From contig OZ024784.1 in the NCBI GenBank assembly GCA_964017065.1, positions 2,106,598-2,170,597 of the forward strand: a stretch of 64,000 nucleotides of DNA, given 5' to 3'. Source of the stretch: Haliclona indistincta (lineage: Eukaryota > Porifera > Demospongiae > Haplosclerida > Chalinidae). A program made the translations under genes and the position numbers. Below the pieces are notes generated by a model. The model saw only the letters and a program-made list of their open reading frames with translations. It did no database searches and was not told the DNA's origin. This document shows positions 11,712 to 22,522 of the stretch, piece after piece (the first letter of the stretch is position 1; every line of letters starts with the position of its first letter).

Positions 11712-12722
11712 TCAGTCGTCGTCATCAAAGTATACTGTTGGAGCTAATCGCACGTACGTACTGTTCCTCTTCTTGCTACGTCTCATGCACACACACACGA
11801 TGACAAACACTACGATCATCAACGTGGCCGTCAGTACCACTGACACAATTACTGCGATCACGATATTGATCGTACAGCTGAGACCGGCAACAGGAGCGGG
11901 TGATGGTTGTGGCGTTGAGCTAGCTGCAACAGAGAAATGAAGGGATGTAGGAGCTGCAGAATGGTTAGTGAGGGTCTGTGTGGAGTAGATTATTAGAGAA
12001 GGTGTCATCGATTGGTTAACCGTTGGTTTCACCGGTTGAGGTGTTATGGAAATGGTTGGTGGTATAGGTGTCATCGATGGAGACACTGGTTGGGATGTTG
12101 TGGTGACTGAAGGTACGAGTGTTGTGGACTGGTTAACCGGCACCGGTTGAGATGTTGAAGTGACTGAAGGCATGGAGGTTGTCGACTGTACAGTCGTTGG
12201 AGTCACTGGCTGAGATGTTGAAGTGACTGAAGGCATGGAGGTTGTCGACTGTACAGTCGTTGGAGTCACTGGCTGAGATGTTGAAGTGACTGAAGGCATG
12301 CGGGTTGTGGATTGGTCAATCGGTAAAATCGTTGAGGTCGCTGATCGAGTTGGGGTCACTGTTTTCGTTAGAAAACTAGTGTTCACAGGTGGCGAAAACA
12401 TACTTGAAGTAGTAGCAATTCGTGTAGAGTTTGTAAGAATAGGAGTTGGAGTGATAGTAGAGTTAGAGATGGTGAGCGTTAGAGAAACAGTGGGAGTTGA
12501 AGTGTTCACAAATTTGGTAGTGGTAGTGGTAGGTGCAAGTGAAGATGAGGAGTTGATTGCAGTGTTATTTGCCTGATCACTACCCGACCCACTGCTGTCA
12601 AAATTCTCGACACGATCTACGCTGTCTTCACCGATGATGGGCGTGGTTGCACTCCAGATAGCTAATACAGAAACTAGTAGCAGCCTTGTGCTCCATTTTC
12701 TCTCAGCTTTTAGCAAGACCAT
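11712..12722 (-). CDS. Mucin-like single-pass membrane protein 1
   Basis: A single uninterrupted ORF of 336 residues. A basic N terminus (MVLLKAERKWSTR) leads into a hydrophobic signal sequence with a predicted cut near residue 30. A long Ser/Thr/Pro-rich ectodomain follows, with many N-x-S/T sites. It includes a 21-residue repeat (QSTTSMPSVTSTSQPVTPTT core, two near-perfect 63-bp copies plus decayed ones at about 12090-12310). A hydrophobic segment at about 285-312 and a short tail (RRSKKRNSTYVRL, ending in four Asp) complete a type I membrane protein. No folded domain is recognised. It probably works as a heavily O-glycosylated surface protein. It is divergent with, and similar in plan to, the gene at 12881. 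Confidence 0.7.
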   Translation of the reverse strand: MVLLKAERKWSTRLLLVSVLAIWSATTPIIGEDSVDRVENFDSSGSGSDQANNTAINSSSSLAPTTTTTKFVNTSTPTVSLTLTISNSTITPTPILTNSTRIATTSSMFSPPVNTSFLTKTVTPTRSATSTILPIDQSTTRMPSVTSTSQPVTPTTVQSTTSMPSVTSTSQPVTPTTVQSTTSMPSVTSTSQPVPVNQSTTLVPSVTTTSQPVSPSMTPIPPTISITPQPVKPTVNQSMTPSLIIYSTQTLTNHSAAPTSLHFSVAASSTPQPSPAPVAGLSCTINIVIAVIVSVVLTATLMIVVFVIVCVCMRRSKKRNSTYVRLAPTVYFDDDD

Positions 12723-12880
12723 CGTTGTTAGAGTTGTTTAAGTGAGTACTCAATCTTGCTGAGACAACAGCAGCCGCTTTGTCTAGAACTTCTAATTCGA
12801 GTGGTCTAATTAGAGCTTCTTAGCACGTGACAATCACATGATTGAACTCGTGAGGCAGGGGAAGACAAACACGCACAGCA
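12723..12880. promoter_or_regulatory. Divergent promoter between the two mucin-like genes
   Basis: 158 bp separate the two start codons, which face away from each other. CACGTG-like sequence (agCACGTGac) occurs at about 12820. Joint regulation is inferred from position only. Confidence 0.45.
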
Positions 12881-13387
12881 ATGCGACTCCAGCTCTCATT
12901 CTTGGTCTTAGCCGTACTAACATGGGCTGTATGTACTGCAGACCAATCTACCTCAATTTCATCTACTTCCAGTGCAAAGACCAGTTCTGTAACCCCTACT
13001 AACTCCACGTCCAGTTCTGTGACCCCTACTAGTTCTGCTAACTCCACAAAGACCAGTTCTGTGACCCCTACTAGTTCTGCTAACTCCACAAAGACCAGTT
13101 CTGTGACCCCTACTAGTTCTGCTAACTCCACCACGGCCCCCTCCGCGCCCAGCACCACTATAACTCATGTTTCACCGCACCAGTCTGCTACAGCGCTGCC
13201 CACAACCAATACAACTGCTTGTACCAACTGTAATGGCATGGTGGGGGTGGGTGTCGGTCTAGGAGCTAGCTTTCTTGCTATAATTGTGCTGGTTGTATTC
13301 ATGGTAGTCTTATTACTGGTGCAGCACCGTCGAAAACGTTTTGGAGCACACTCATATGTCCCCATCGAAGGAAGTCTGAAAATGTAA
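12881..13387 (+). CDS. Mucin-like single-pass membrane protein 2
   Basis: A single ORF of 168 residues. The signal peptide is about residues 1-20 (MRLQLSFLVLAVLTWAVCTA). The Ser/Thr-rich ectodomain carries three near-identical 14-residue repeats (KTSSVTPTSSANST) encoded by 42-bp units at about 12975-13130. A CTNC pair precedes the transmembrane segment (about 121-147). The basic cytoplasmic tail (QHRRKRFGAHSYVPIEG) includes SYVPI, close to STYVRL in the tail of its divergent neighbour. The two genes look like relatives by plan, though their repeats have evolved separately. Function is unknown; a surface glycoprotein or adhesion role is inferred. Confidence 0.7.
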   Translation: MRLQLSFLVLAVLTWAVCTADQSTSISSTSSAKTSSVTPTNSTSSSVTPTSSANSTKTSSVTPTSSANSTKTSSVTPTSSANSTTAPSAPSTTITHVSPHQSATALPTTNTTACTNCNGMVGVGVGLGASFLAIIVLVVFMVVLLLVQHRRKRFGAHSYVPIEGSLKM

Positions 13388-13687
13388 CCTACTTTTTGTT
13401 GTGCATTTTGTGTGAACATTTTCAACATGATACATGGTTTTGTAACTACAACGAAGTATTTATATAATAATTATTCAGATGCATGTATACGCGTGGAGGC
13501 GAGGCTAGTATACGCGATACTGATGTCCATTCAGCTGAGAATACTTATATCTTATCAGGTACTAGGCATTGGAGTAAGTTAAACTAGTGTGACCTTTGTT
13601 GAGCAGTTTAGTACATAGTACATTACATGCATGCATTGGTAAGTGATCTGTCTGTTGCTGGTTCAGAGTTTGATGAAACAGGGTGAG
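13388..13687. other. Tail-to-tail spacer, mucin-like 2 / BBS5
   Basis: 300 bp between convergent stop codons. I see no gene or clear repeat here. Confidence 0.5.
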
Positions 13688-15469
13688 TTAAGACACCTCC
13701 CACAGTTCCTTGAGTGACACGCCCTCAGGTAGTTTCTCAATGGCTAGTCCCAACTCACTGCTATAGACAGGTTCCCTGTCCTTAGTCTGCACGAAACAAG
13801 AAAAATAGAGCAACACGAAATGTTTCGTAGAATACCTTGTTGGGATCAGCGAAATATGTCTGTGAAAAGACGGAGAGGCGGATTATATTTGATCACATAA
13901 TTATTGAAGCAATACTCACAGCAAATACATCACTCTTGTTCTTGTGACCAGTGATGATGTCCGCCTCGTCATCCACTGAAGCGTCTTGTTGCATGGACAT
14001 TGCTGGCTCTTCATAAGGCGTCTAGAGGGACAATGATTACTAAACAGCAACTAGATAGTGTGACTGTACCTACCATAGACTCTTTCTCGTATTCAACGCC
14101 AATTATTGGGCACTTCCCAAACACCTGTGACAGAGAAACAGCATACATGTACATTGCGCATCACTAGTGCGAGCTTACTTCATGAAGGTTTTGCAGTTCG
14201 TGCACAGTTGCTTTCAGCTTTGCCTGAGGATCTATACGAAAGCCTAGAACATATGCGGAGCTGTTCTATAAATGAGAAAGAGGAGAGTGGAGCAGATATA
14301 ACGTCCCAATCACCTACCACTGGCAATGTATCTATAACCATGGCTACACCAAAATTGGAATCTCTGACCCTCACACTTCGCTGAGGATGAAACAGCACGT
14401 AAATATGTTCCTATGGAAAGTACCCACAACTAACCAGCTGGTAATATGGTATACTGAGGTTGAAGGTGTAGTTAGTCACTGAGTGCCAAACGACACGAAC
14501 ACTAGTGATATACATCGTCCCTAGAGTACCAGTGTCACTACACAGGTTCATCACTCCATTGATCTACATGTGTAAAACAGTTAGAAATGCACAGAAGTTG
14601 CAGAACGAAACTCACCTTGTTGTAAAGCTGTTCTTTTGGTAATAGCTTCAATGAGTTGTTCTCTAGTAGAGCTGCTCTTAGCCTCACTTCACGATATAGT
14701 TTGGACGTGTCATATGCACTGAAAACAAAATCAACAAGCAAGGTCAAACGATGCATCTCACCGATGTACCGCCATCACTGTGGAAAACATTCTAGGATTA
14801 TCGGCAGTCTAGTGTGGACAAATAATTTTCTCACTCTTCTGTTCTCAGCTAGCTAGCTCTTACTAGATTGGTGAAGATAAATTCAAATGTCGTTTTGTTC
14901 ACTTTCGTCAGAATGTGAAGGGATTCCGTCTCGCCTCGTAGCCGCTGAGGTTATATACCAAGATACCTAAGCTAGCTAGCTGCTGCACCACATACCGAAT
15001 TAGATATCCGAGACTGAATGAGTGTGATGCACTTGTGTCCTATGGCTGGGGAAAAAATAAATTCAACACCCATGCATTAAACACAGTCACTAACAGAGGT
15101 TCATGGAAGAATGATTGTTAGCTTTCCATATTAGTCTGAGATTGGTAATGATCATTTCCCCTGCGTGCGACCATAATATGCATAGAAGAGGCAAACAATG
15201 CAAACTAGCTACCATCATTTCCATTGTTTCCTTTAGTGTCTTCAATATGGTCGAATCTGTCAATGATCTGTTCCCCCGGACGAGGCTGAAGGGCTCTATA
15301 AAAAATACAAGATGGGGATCATGAGTTCTGACTGCATGACACTATGGAGCCAGAGGATATTATATAAAGTAATTAGAACTACTGTAACTTACTTGTGTGA
15401 TATGTCGAATTGAATATCCCTGTCGTGCCAGATAGGATTATGATCAAGATCGAATATTTCATTCGCCAT
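13688..15469 (-). CDS. BBS5: BBSome subunit BBS5
   Basis: Fourteen exons: 15469-15393, 15295-15213, 15160-15095, 15045-14996, 14944-14864, 14808-14762, 14718-14616, 14563-14435, 14380-14318, 14265-14179, 14124-14074, 14021-13920, 13859-13836, 13786-13688; sum 1062 nt, 353 residues (human 341). BBS5 is the PH-domain subunit of the BBSome, the coat that moves membrane proteins in and out of cilia. Two PH-like repeats are visible: [20 protein letters not shown] with FEFIFTNL, then [12 protein letters not shown] with [14 protein letters not shown]. The C terminus FADPNK...[16 protein letters not shown] matches the family. Exon 13 is only 24 nt. The gene indicates an organism with cilia or flagella. 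Its 5' end faces the MFSD1-like gene. Confidence 0.95.
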
Positions 15470-16283
15470 TTTGTTGTTTACTAACAAAACCACGCCTACT
15501 CTCCTAGATAGCTAGCTAGCTAGCACGTCACGACACGTGGAGAAGGGATTTCGAGTCAAGAGAGTTTTTCGACCCTGAACCTCGTCAATGATTGCAAACC
15601 ACACCAGGCTATACTAATATTATAGAGATGCCGGCCTATTATTCTTTGCACTCGAGTGCATGCCAGCCCCGCCCCGCCATTGAGGGTGTATCTGGACATA
15701 ATCTATGGCTGGACTACGAGTCACTCAAGGCTCTATTAGCTTTGCACAATCATACATGTACACAACATGTACCTGACAGTTTATTTACAAGCATTCCACA
15801 TTTTCCATAGTATTGCATGCGCTAGTTATTACCTATTACCACTGAATATTCATTCTGCAACAAGGCCTCTGCAATGGTCTCTTCCTTCACACCTCTAGCA
15901 TTCTCTTTTGTCAGGTGTATTGATTGGTTATCAGGGCATTGTCAGCCAGCATGCTGTCAGATTTGACAGTTATCTGTCTTAACAGATAGATATTAGACTG
16001 TCAATGCAGTAAGAATACAATTAGCAGCAGATTTAAAGCAATCTGCAGTCAGCAACATGAAATGGGTAATTTTCCTTGCTCGGCAAACATAATTTTATTT
16101 ATACAAGTTTGTACACAGCCTAAAACAGGGAATGAATGATGAGCAGGTACTGGAACTAGCAGAATGCTAATACGAGTGCTGAAACCAAAAAATAAATAAA
16201 ATTATAATGTCATTTTGAAAGACCATGCCTGTTGTTATGTTACATGCTAATTCCTTTGTATAATCTGCCAAGTGTGCCAGAAT
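15470..16283. other. Divergent intergenic region, BBS5 / MFSD1-like
   Basis: About 810 bp. It holds a short GCTA run (about 15509-15524) and CACGTG-like sites near the BBS5 start. The open frame at 15592-15810 has no recognisable domain. Confidence 0.5.
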
Positions 16284-16349
16284 ATGAATAGCCGTCATAT
16301 TTATATTGCCAACAATATAAGTTTACTAACAGGTAGTTATAGATGTGTA

Positions 16350-17750
16350 ATGGACAGCAATAGAGAAAGCTTTAAGTTGCTGGAGCCTAACAGTGAAGAA
16401 ACAGACTATCATAGTGACTGTTGGTGCAGCAAGAAGAAGACTAGCGACAGATATAACTGCAGTCTGCAACATGGAATAGGTCGACTTACTATTCTTCTTC
16501 TTGTATGTCTTTCGAGTATTGGATATTATTATTGTCAGGATACGCCTGCAGCTCTTGAAGAGATCATCATTGAGGTGATGGAAGTTGATGTGACAGAGTA
16601 TAGTCTCTTGTACACACTGTATTCTACTCCGAATATACTAACTGGACTTGTGATTGGTATACTGACTGATAAAGTGCTTGGACTGAGGACAACATACATT
16701 GCAATGCTTGTTATCGTCTGCCTGGGGCAGTTAGTGACTGGAATAGGTTGTATAGTGAACCAGTATTGGATAATGGTGCTGGGAAGATTTGTGTTGGGAG
16801 CTGGAGCACAATCTGTAATGCTCACTGTTGATGTTTTTGCAGGAGATATCTATGACAATGACAAGATCAGCTTTGCATTTGGACTGGTCTATGCTGTATG
16901 TGCACTAACTGAGTCTACCAGCTTCTCACTGTCTTACGAGTTGTATGCTAAATTAAGCTTTCTAGATAATCACAAAATTCGTCTTGGAGCAGTATTTTTG
17001 TTTGGATTCTGCTTGTGCCTTATATCACTGATATTTGGTGTTGTGGCTACTTTACTGCATTACAGGAGAAACCAACACACTAGAACAAAGAGAAAGAAAA
17101 GAAGAGGGTTCTCACTGAGAGACATCAAAGACTTTTCTTTGGGTTTTTGGCTTTTTGTATTAGCATCAGCGCTGTTCCTTACTTCAATCTACTCATTTTT
17201 ACCTACTTTGCAACATTTCTTACAACAGAAATACAGCTACACGGGTTTAAAAGCAGACTTTGTGAGCACTGTCACTTTTGCAGTATGTGCTATTGGATAT
17301 CCATTTGTTGGCATATTTATCGACTGGACTGGCTATAAGATGAGTTGGAGTGTACTGGTATTTGTGCTCGCCATAACAAGCCATTGTTTGTATGCTTTTA
17401 GTGGACCCCACTTCATCATACCATTCATATGTAATGCTCTGTTTGGACTCAGCCTCATACTCTTCAACTGTTCGCTGTGGACATTTGCTTTTCTGCTAGT
17501 ACCACATCATCAAACAGCTACAGCTTACGGAGTGTGCTATGCAGTATACAACCTGCTTGGAGCTGTAACACAAATTATGATAGGAGAGATAATGGACAGT
17601 ATGGGCTATTTCACTGTACATATCGTATCATGCTGTGCAGTTACACTGGGCCTGCTTCTGACAATAGGACTATTCATAACAGATAACTTCCTAGAAAGAA
17701 AGAAGCTCAACCATCCAGGGAAAATGTGTCATCGCATGTTTTATAAATAA
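16350..17750 (+). CDS. MFSD1-like lysosomal major-facilitator transporter
   Basis: One uninterrupted exon of 466 residues from the ATG at 16350; an upstream in-frame ATG at 16284 would add 22 residues. The protein has about 12 hydrophobic helices. The start of the first resembles MFSD1 (YYYCQDTPAALEE; the MFSD1 pattern is Y-x-D-N-P-A-A-L), followed by LLYTLYSTPNI and GRFVLGAGAQSV. MFSD1 is a lysosomal dipeptide exporter in mammals. The N-terminal tail has ESFKLL, a good acidic dileucine ([DE]xxxL[LI]) lysosome-sorting signal. The lack of introns is unusual among these intron-rich genes and suggests a retroposed origin. AATAAA at about 17745 overlaps the stop. It ends tail-to-tail with AAAS, whose stop is at 17766. 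Confidence 0.85.
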   Translation: MDSNRESFKLLEPNSEETDYHSDCWCSKKKTSDRYNCSLQHGIGRLTILLLVCLSSIGYYYCQDTPAALEEIIIEVMEVDVTEYSLLYTLYSTPNILTGLVIGILTDKVLGLRTTYIAMLVIVCLGQLVTGIGCIVNQYWIMVLGRFVLGAGAQSVMLTVDVFAGDIYDNDKISFAFGLVYAVCALTESTSFSLSYELYAKLSFLDNHKIRLGAVFLFGFCLCLISLIFGVVATLLHYRRNQHTRTKRKKRRGFSLRDIKDFSLGFWLFVLASALFLTSIYSFLPTLQHFLQQKYSYTGLKADFVSTVTFAVCAIGYPFVGIFIDWTGYKMSWSVLVFVLAITSHCLYAFSGPHFIIPFICNALFGLSLILFNCSLWTFAFLLVPHHQTATAYGVCYAVYNLLGAVTQIMIGEIMDSMGYFTVHIVSCCAVTLGLLLTIGLFITDNFLERKKLNHPGKMCHRMFYK

Positions 17751-17765
17751 AATTGTCAAAGCAGT

Positions 17766-20440
17766 TTATTGTAGTGAGTAGAGTGTGCTTGAGAGAGGTG
17801 GTCGGATAAGGGAGGGAACCAGGGGAGGTGTGAACACAAATGGAGTGAATGATATTCGTCCACTTGACCATGCCTATAACAGATTAATTTAAACGGCAGC
17901 AGACCTTGCACTTTTTACTCACCGTGACTAGCAAAGCTCCATTTTGGTAATCACGATGGAATTCCACACCAACTGGTACCTCGCCTTCTAGGCCTTGCAC
18001 AAAACCACTGAAACGAAAAATTTAAGTCACTTAACTCCTCTGTCTTACATCTCACCCGCAGACAACTTCCATGACCGGACTACAGCGAGTGCGAAATATT
18101 CCAATCTTGTCTGCACTTGGGCTGTCGTCTTTGTCATAACAAAGAGATAAAATTAATGTGACATCCACATCTTCAAGCCTTACCAGTAAATATAACAGCT
18201 AGCCTCTCTCCTTTCTTGTCCCACGCCATACTCTGAACACACCCTCCAATACTACAGTAACAGAATGTCATAATTATGGTCATGCACACGTGTGAAATGT
18301 GTCACCATGCATATCTTTACATACTGACAAGTCACATGAGAGACACTGACTTGATGTCGGGAGATGAAGGTTCTTTAGCCGGAGACAGGTCTGCACATTT
18401 TATAGCACTGTAGGTAGCTATAGAAATAGGCAGAATAAGATCTTATGCAAGTTGCTTTGGTATACAGCAATTTGATTGCAACATCACAATTAAAGTGGAA
18501 GTAACACATTTTCTTACGTTGACCAATCAATCACGAGCTTCAATTCTCTGATGCAGGTCTGCACGTGACCAGCCATGTTTGATTGGTCAATGTATTACTT
18601 CTGCTTTGACTGTGGCATTGCAAGATCTCTTCAAACCGCTGTAATTAAGTGAAAATTTTGTACATACATGTTCCGGCAATTGAGAAGCTAAGTTGATACA
18701 GTGATGGGTCTCCTTGGAGTGCTAATAAAAGGAAGTCACCTGAGGGGCTCCAGCAAGCTGCCTGGATATGAAGAGTGTATTGTCAGAAAGTTCGGCAAAG
18801 GTAGAAGAACAAACAAACTCAAGATATGATAAATGAGTACCAAGTACATTTCCTAAGAATAGTTCAATTCTCAGAATCCACAGAGCAAGGTCAACAGTAG
18901 TGTTTTTAAGTCAATCTTAGCATAATATGCTTGTCGTTTAGTCGGAAACACATTACATAAAGTGATCCATACATTATTAGCAGACAGCATAATAATATGC
19001 ACAAACCATCTGTGTCATCATGCCTTGGGAAGAAACAACATGCAGTCATTCCCACAAGATGGTTAAACAGTAGTAAAGCAAACTCAGATCACATAGACCT
19101 TTATTATCTCGATAGTCAGCTTTTAACATCACCTTGCACATTCCTGATAAATGTGTCCATCGCTCACAAGACCAGTTCTCCACATTCCACACTCTGAACA
19201 CAGATGAGCTGTGAGACACGAATACCTTTTCGCCATCCAGTGACCAGTTAACAAGCACCACACCTCCTCCGCGACGCTAGGAAAGAATGAAACACCATAG
19301 TTACACAGATACCGGCATCCGTGCTCTTGTGTCATAACACCTCACGCTTCTTTGAAAATGCTGTTAAGAGTGCAAACATGTGTACTAAACATATTAGGTA
19401 GTGTTGCATGTCCTGGTAGCTAGCAATGATATACATTACCACGTGCTGTTGAAGGTTTGGAGATCACGTACATGTCTAAAACATGTTTACATCAAAGCTA
19501 GGTCATTGCAATACCAGCCAAGTACAATGGATTGACTGGCTATAATGAGTTCCATTATGTCATGTTTAGCATTAGTATAAATAGATTTATTAGGGGTATA
19601 TAATATGGGAAAATCCCTTACTTTGATCGGAGTATAGATTTTCAAAGAGACATCCCAGATAAGAAGAGGGGAATGACCTGGAGAGCCCACAGCTAAGAAC
19701 TGACCATGTGGGGACCAGGAGAGAGTTGTGACGGGGAGAGATATATCCGGACAACGCAGTAAGGTACTAACATAACTGGAACAATTCAGCAATGAATATA
19801 ATATAAAGTGATGCAATTGTTACCGTGAGGAGAAGTGGATAGGATCTACGTGCCATAGAACCACGCCTCCTAGAACACCAACTGCGAGTAAATTGTCACT
19901 ATGGGTACTAGCGCAAAACAAAACAAACATGCCTACATTATGAGTTATATAGGTTGGTTCTACATACCTCCATTCCATGCATGAAACACATGACTGAGCT
20001 GCATCTTTCAGCATCAAGCAGTGATTATTGGAACTACAAGGGAAGGGAGAGAGAAGGTTAAAGAACCAGAACTATAAGAACAAAGATTGCTGTCCCTTAG
20101 AACAATAGTGTTTGTATAAACATTACCTCATAAAATTCAAAACCATAATAACATCGTCCTATTATACAATACAAACAATTGTAAAGCAAACAACTGATTT
20201 GTTTTTCCCACTCACATTTCTGCATACGGCTAGAACATACGTCCTTGGATGCAACGAAATTACCTTTATCGGACAATGTGACCTGCATAATTATGCAATG
20301 AAGCATATGTGAGTAAACAAAAGCAACAGTTTACTAACTGGTTCGGTAATGTGGTATAGCACGTGAGTATTTCTTCAGAGGTCAACTGGAGAGAGAAGGA
20401 GAGAGAGAGGGGAAGAGAGGGAGGGAGGGAGGGAGGGAGG

Positions 20441-20520
<80 letters not shown>

Positions 20521-22399
20521 GAGAGGGGAGGGAAGGAGGGAAGGAGGGAGGGGAGAGAAGGAGGGAGGGAGAGAGGGAGGGAGAGAGGGAGGGAGAGAGG
20601 GAGGGAGAGAGAGGGAGGGAGAGAGAGAGAGGGAGAGAGGGAGAGAGGGAGAGAGGGAGAGAGGGAGAGAGGGAGAGAGGGAGAGAGGGAGAGAGGGAGA
20701 GAGGGAGAGAGGGAGAGAGAGAGAGAGAAAGAGGAAGAGAGGGGAGGGAAGGAGGTGAGAGAAGGAGGGAGGGAGGGGAGAGGGAGAGATGGGAGAGAGA
20801 GATAGAAGTGAGCTCAACTAAAAAGTACAAGCTCACTTCAGGTCTACCAGATGATGTTATTCTATTGTAAAGCAATTTGCACCATAGAATATTCCGGAGG
20901 AGTGCAGAGAAAACTATTTCTGTTGTCCCCTCTTCCACTGCATCATCATCGTCTTCTTTACCAGCCAAAACTGACAATGCTTTTAGTAGTCCAAAATCTT
21001 TCCTAAAAAGGACAGCAAAACGCAAAAAAGTTCAAAGTTTGGGAAGATGTCAGAGCTTGTGATGTATCATAGTACAGAGTGCAGCAGTAATCATAAGCAA
21101 TAAATATGATAGCAATATTCACGCAGCCAAGGAGATTATCTGTCTTCTTGACTCAATTGATAAAAAGTGTAAATTATTGCCTTTATACACTAATGTGCTT
21201 AGTCCTTGATTATTTGATCACATGAATGGAGGCAGCAGTGAAAGTGGACACCTAGCACATTAGTGCACGAAGGTGACTACTGCTATGCTCTGTGATTCAG
21301 CATTGCAAGAAGGTACGCACGTAGAAAATTTCTAGATAGTACTAGTCATTGTAAGAATAGAATGAAATTGCATGAGACTGGTCCTATGTTTACGCAGTAT
21401 TGTGCCTTGTTGATAATCATGGGTACACCCTACACTACATGAAGATTGATAAAAGAGCAGAAACTCCATAACAATTGGCTTCCAAACAGTGTCAATCTGT
21501 AGATGGTGCAAGATCACTTGGCATAAACACAGTGCATTATCCAAACCTATAATATGTACCACCAAGACGGTATGACCAACCTTCCTATATTTCTGCCTAC
21601 AATGCTCTTCCTCAATCAACATGCTATCTGGAAATTTATTTATTTCTAATTACATCAAGCATTCTGATGATCGATGCATTGTACGAGTCTTACATAAGCA
21701 AAATAGTGCTTGCTTAAGCACAGTGATTTCTGACCAGTAAACAGTGAAAATAGCTGATCTGTACTCCGGACTAATAAATTAGCAGAGCACCATCAATGGT
21801 ACTCATACCATTTCCTCTCCTTTCATTATTCTACTTGCTTCTCACCACATGTTGAATGCCCTCTTGACACGACTCTCTTGCACAGGAACAAAATGTGACT
21901 GCACCCGTTGGTCTAAGGAAGTCGTATCTTGTGGGTCAGAGGAAATTACGATGTCGTTCTTCCACCAGTTCTAAGGAATAATTATACTACACAAACATTC
22001 TTTGATCATTACGCATGAACACTACCGAGAACAATTTTGGGTAAAAAGGATATAATATTATAATAACTGCTGAGTCTACACACCCACAGATAAATACCCC
22101 ATGTACATGGGGTAGGTAGTCTCATACCCCATGTATATGGGGTAGTTATCTATGATAGACCTCAGGTCTGCCCAGTGGTTGGTCATAAAAACCACTTTTT
22201 TCATTTTTTCTGCACTGTGCGAATAATTTAGTACCTCTACACCAACCGCACTCAAGGTGTACTTAGCATTTTCTGGTGAGGCATACAGAAACTCGCTGCC
22301 CACTTCAGCAACAGTAATATGGTCGCTGGTAGCAGGAGGAGAAGGTGAATGAGGACGAGGAGAACTTCGGACTGGAGTACTGAATAGGCGTTGCTGCAT
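17766..22399 (-). CDS. AAAS: Aladin, WD-repeat nucleoporin
   Basis: Sixteen exons: 22399-22235, 21970-21846, 21002-20837, 20385-20339, 20282-20216, 20158-20127, 20033-19968, 19907-19824, 19766-19622, 19276-19133, 18761-18668, 18417-18351, 18251-18184, 18128-18056, 18007-17923, 17873-17766; sum 1536 nt, 511 residues (human 546). Aladin is a peripheral nuclear-pore WD40 protein. Diagnostic stretches: FNMWKDFGLLKAL (human INIWRDVGLFGVL), RGGGVVLVNWSLDGEKVF, SSVFRVWNVENWSCERW, AACWSPSGDFLLLALQGDP, and the C-terminal AWSSGRISFTPF. The proline-rich N terminus is weakly conserved, so the first exon is less certain. The 5' end faces the BCL-2-like gene, 123 bp away. Intron 3 holds a large GA/CT microsatellite. 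Confidence 0.92.
20391..20800. repeat. Purine-rich GA/GGGA microsatellite in AAAS intron 3
   Basis: About 400 bp of almost uninterrupted purines on the plus strand. It includes a pure (GA)n core at about 20447-20516, flanked by (GGGA)n and (GGGAGA)n arrays. The AAAS transcript therefore carries a 400-nt pyrimidine tract next to the exon 4 acceptor. Open frames read through it in several phases but are artefacts of the repeat. Confidence 0.95.
22095..22144. repeat. Twin 20-bp palindromes
   Basis: TACCCCATGTACATGGGGTA (22095-22114) is a perfect palindrome. A second copy, TACCCCATGTATATGGGGTA (22125-22144), has one mismatched pair. They lie 10 bp apart in AAAS intron 1, close to the divergent promoter. 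Confidence 0.85.
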
Positions 22400-22522
22400 T
22401 GCCCACTTTCCCGACTTTTCCCTTTTCCACTAGTCTTGACGTCCACGAGTACGTACGTAAGCTCACAACCACGCCCCCAGAGGTGACGCTTTGATCGATA
22501 TAAAAATCGCGCTTGTGCGTGG
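22400..22522. promoter_or_regulatory. Divergent promoter, AAAS / BCL-2-like
   Basis: The 123 bp between the two ATGs contain ACGTACGTA at about 22449 and CGATCGATATAAA-like sequence near 22494. No classical element is certain. Confidence 0.45.

Noticed and set aside
12286..13168. Antisense frames over the two mucin-like genes
   Set aside because: They mirror repetitive Ser/Thr codons and lack any domain or signal peptide.
15592..15810. 72-residue open frame upstream of the MFSD1-like gene
   Set aside because: No recognisable domain, no splice context and no sign of coding bias. It may be chance or a 5' leader.
20363..21025. Long open frames rich in Arg/Glu/Gly (plus strand) and Ser/Leu/Pro (minus strand)
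   Set aside because: They are produced by the GA/GGGA microsatellite, which is open in several frames. The real AAAS exons 3 and 4 lie at its edges.
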